Program-made: the position numbers and the translations under genes | Assembly: GCA_050954505.1 (NCBI GenBank) | Contig: JBPBPY010000239.1 | Coordinates: 1-6,876, forward strand | Length of the DNA: 6,876 nt | From: JAQGMO01 sp050954505 | GTDB taxonomy: Bacteria > Pseudomonadota > Gammaproteobacteria > Burkholderiales > Burkholderiaceae_D | Direction of reading: 5' to 3' | The notes under the pieces: generated by a model | The model's database searches: none | Told to the model about the DNA's origin: nothing | The model's input: the letters and a program-made list of their open reading frames with translations, nothing else | Shown: in pieces, positions 6,171 through 6,876 of the stretch | How positions within the stretch are numbered: the first letter of the stretch is position 1 | How the letters are laid out: the number at the start of each line of letters is the position of its first letter

Positions 6171-6182
6171 TGTTCAAGAACA
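6171..6182. repeat. 12-bp perfect palindrome upstream of the second luxR gene
   Basis: TGTTC-AA-GAACA is a perfect dyad 27 bases after the luxI stop and 16 bases before a TTGACA hexamer. It does not extend to a lux box (no CTG-N10-CAG). It may be an operator of the downstream gene or chance. Confidence 0.3.
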
Positions 6183-6198
6183 ATCAACGTGGCGAGGA

Positions 6199-6204
6199 TT
6201 GACA
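6199..6204 (+). promoter_or_regulatory. Candidate -35 element of the second luxR gene
   Basis: TTGACA is a perfect -35 hexamer in the 174-base gap between luxI and the downstream luxR gene. No good -10 lies 16-18 bases further (ATGCCA at 17). A 13-bp palindrome GCCAGG-T-CCTGGC at 6224-6236 occupies the -10 region and could be a repressor or activator site. Confidence 0.35.
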
Positions 6205-6318
6205 CACGTAATTCCGTAAGCATGCCAGGTCCTGGCTGTAGTGCGGATGGTCTCCTGCTTGCAGTCACGCTGTCCCGCATCAACTTCCAACTTTCAAACG
6301 AACCGGTTTGTATCCGAC

Positions 6319-6876
6319 ATGGTCTCGCTCGAACTCCTTGACTCTTTGTTTGCCTGCCAGACCGTGCAGGAATGGCAAACGGTTTTTACCGCCCTGACAA
6401 CCGAGATGGGCTTTCCAACGTATTACTTTGGCTTGATGAAGCACCGCAATGCGTCCTTCGACCATGCTTTCATCAACACCAATTATTCCCGCGCGTGGCG
6501 GCAAAGATATGCCGACGAGCAGATGCACCGCATTGATCCCATCGTATCGCATTGTTCCCAGAACCTCGTGCCCCTGGTGTGGAAAAGCCGCACTGAGCGC
6601 AGTGAGCAGCATGCGGCATTTTATGAATGGGCCGATGAATGCGGCATGCGCTCGGGCGTGAGTTTTCCCATGCATGGACTATCTGGAGAATTCGGCATCA
6701 TCAGTTTTGTCGATGTGGTGCCCGAGCGGGTGATGGATTTTGCCACGCTCTCGGCCTTGGCCTTGATCCGCGATCATGCGTTTGAATCGGCACTGAAATT
6801 CCTTGCCGAACGTGAACACGTTCCAGCGCTGCGGGTGAAGCTGACCCGGCGTGAACTCGATTGCCTGCAGTGGGTC
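6319..6876 (+). CDS. Second LuxR-family AHL-responsive regulator, 3' end outside the window
   Basis: An open frame runs from the ATG at 6319 to the end of the window, 186 codons without a stop. It contains the autoinducer-binding domain residues W60, Y64, D73, P74, W88 and G113, all six typical of true AHL receptors. The helix-turn-helix begins at LTRRELDCLQWV (175-186) with E179 and L183. The domain spacing fits a family protein of about 235-245 aa, so roughly a quarter is missing. It shares the pattern NYSxAWxQRYA and IDPxV with the other LuxR but differs elsewhere (RSGVSFPMHGLSGEFGIISF), so it is a distinct paralogue. No strong Shine-Dalgarno is seen; CAAAC/GTTTG arms (6295-6310) could fold just before the start. 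An in-frame ATG at 6247 would add 24 unlikely residues. Confidence 0.9.
   Translation, partial: MVSLELLDSLFACQTVQEWQTVFTALTTEMGFPTYYFGLMKHRNASFDHAFINTNYSRAWRQRYADEQMHRIDPIVSHCSQNLVPLVWKSRTERSEQHAAFYEWADECGMRSGVSFPMHGLSGEFGIISFVDVVPERVMDFATLSALALIRDHAFESALKFLAEREHVPALRVKLTRRELDCLQWV

Noticed and set aside
6280..6675. 131-aa open frame on the - strand
   Set aside because: It is antisense to the second LuxR receptor, whose six ligand-domain residues are all present in the + strand frame.
1..6876. CRISPR arrays, insertion sequences, tRNA or rRNA genes
   Set aside because: No spaced direct repeats, transposase-like proteins, terminal inverted repeats or RNA-gene signatures were seen on either strand.

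Overview
The window looks like chromosomal DNA of a Gram-negative betaproteobacterium, most likely order Burkholderiales and possibly Oxalobacteraceae. The evidence is lipid A export, LPS-core and ubiquinone genes with G/C-ending codons, next to a quorum-sensing locus whose LuxR, RsaM and LuxI proteins resemble those of Burkholderia (CepR, DUF4902/RsaM, CepI). The family-level placement is inference from remembered sequences, not a database search.

Left part (about 97-3594, + strand): three tightly packed, overlapping genes. msbA (lipid A flippase ABC transporter) overlaps waaF (ADP-heptose:LPS heptosyltransferase II) by an ATGA junction. waaF in turn overlaps ubiC (chorismate pyruvate-lyase, first committed step of ubiquinone synthesis). 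This is an envelope-building operon with a respiratory quinone gene attached at its 3' end. Bases 1-30 probably hold the last codons of an upstream gene.

Middle (3595-4706): a short perfect hairpin sits between convergent genes. On the - strand, a small gene of unknown function (80 aa, strong ribosome binding site) lies downstream of a complete LuxR-type acyl-homoserine-lactone (AHL) receptor with all nine residues typical of the family.

Right part (4707-6876): a 332-base AT-rich divergent regulatory region carries several dyads. It is followed on the + strand by an RsaM-family (DUF4902) quorum-sensing modulator, then luxI (AHL synthase). A perfect 20-bp lux box overlaps a consensus -35 element in front of luxI. 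The window ends inside a second LuxR-type receptor on the + strand, cut off at the start of its DNA-binding domain.

The likely circuit is: LuxI makes an AHL; the divergent LuxR binds it and activates luxI through the lux box; RsaM damps or tunes the loop; the second LuxR gives another output or competes for the signal. The two-receptor arrangement around rsaM-luxI, plus dyads that do not fit the lux box consensus, is the most interesting part of the window.
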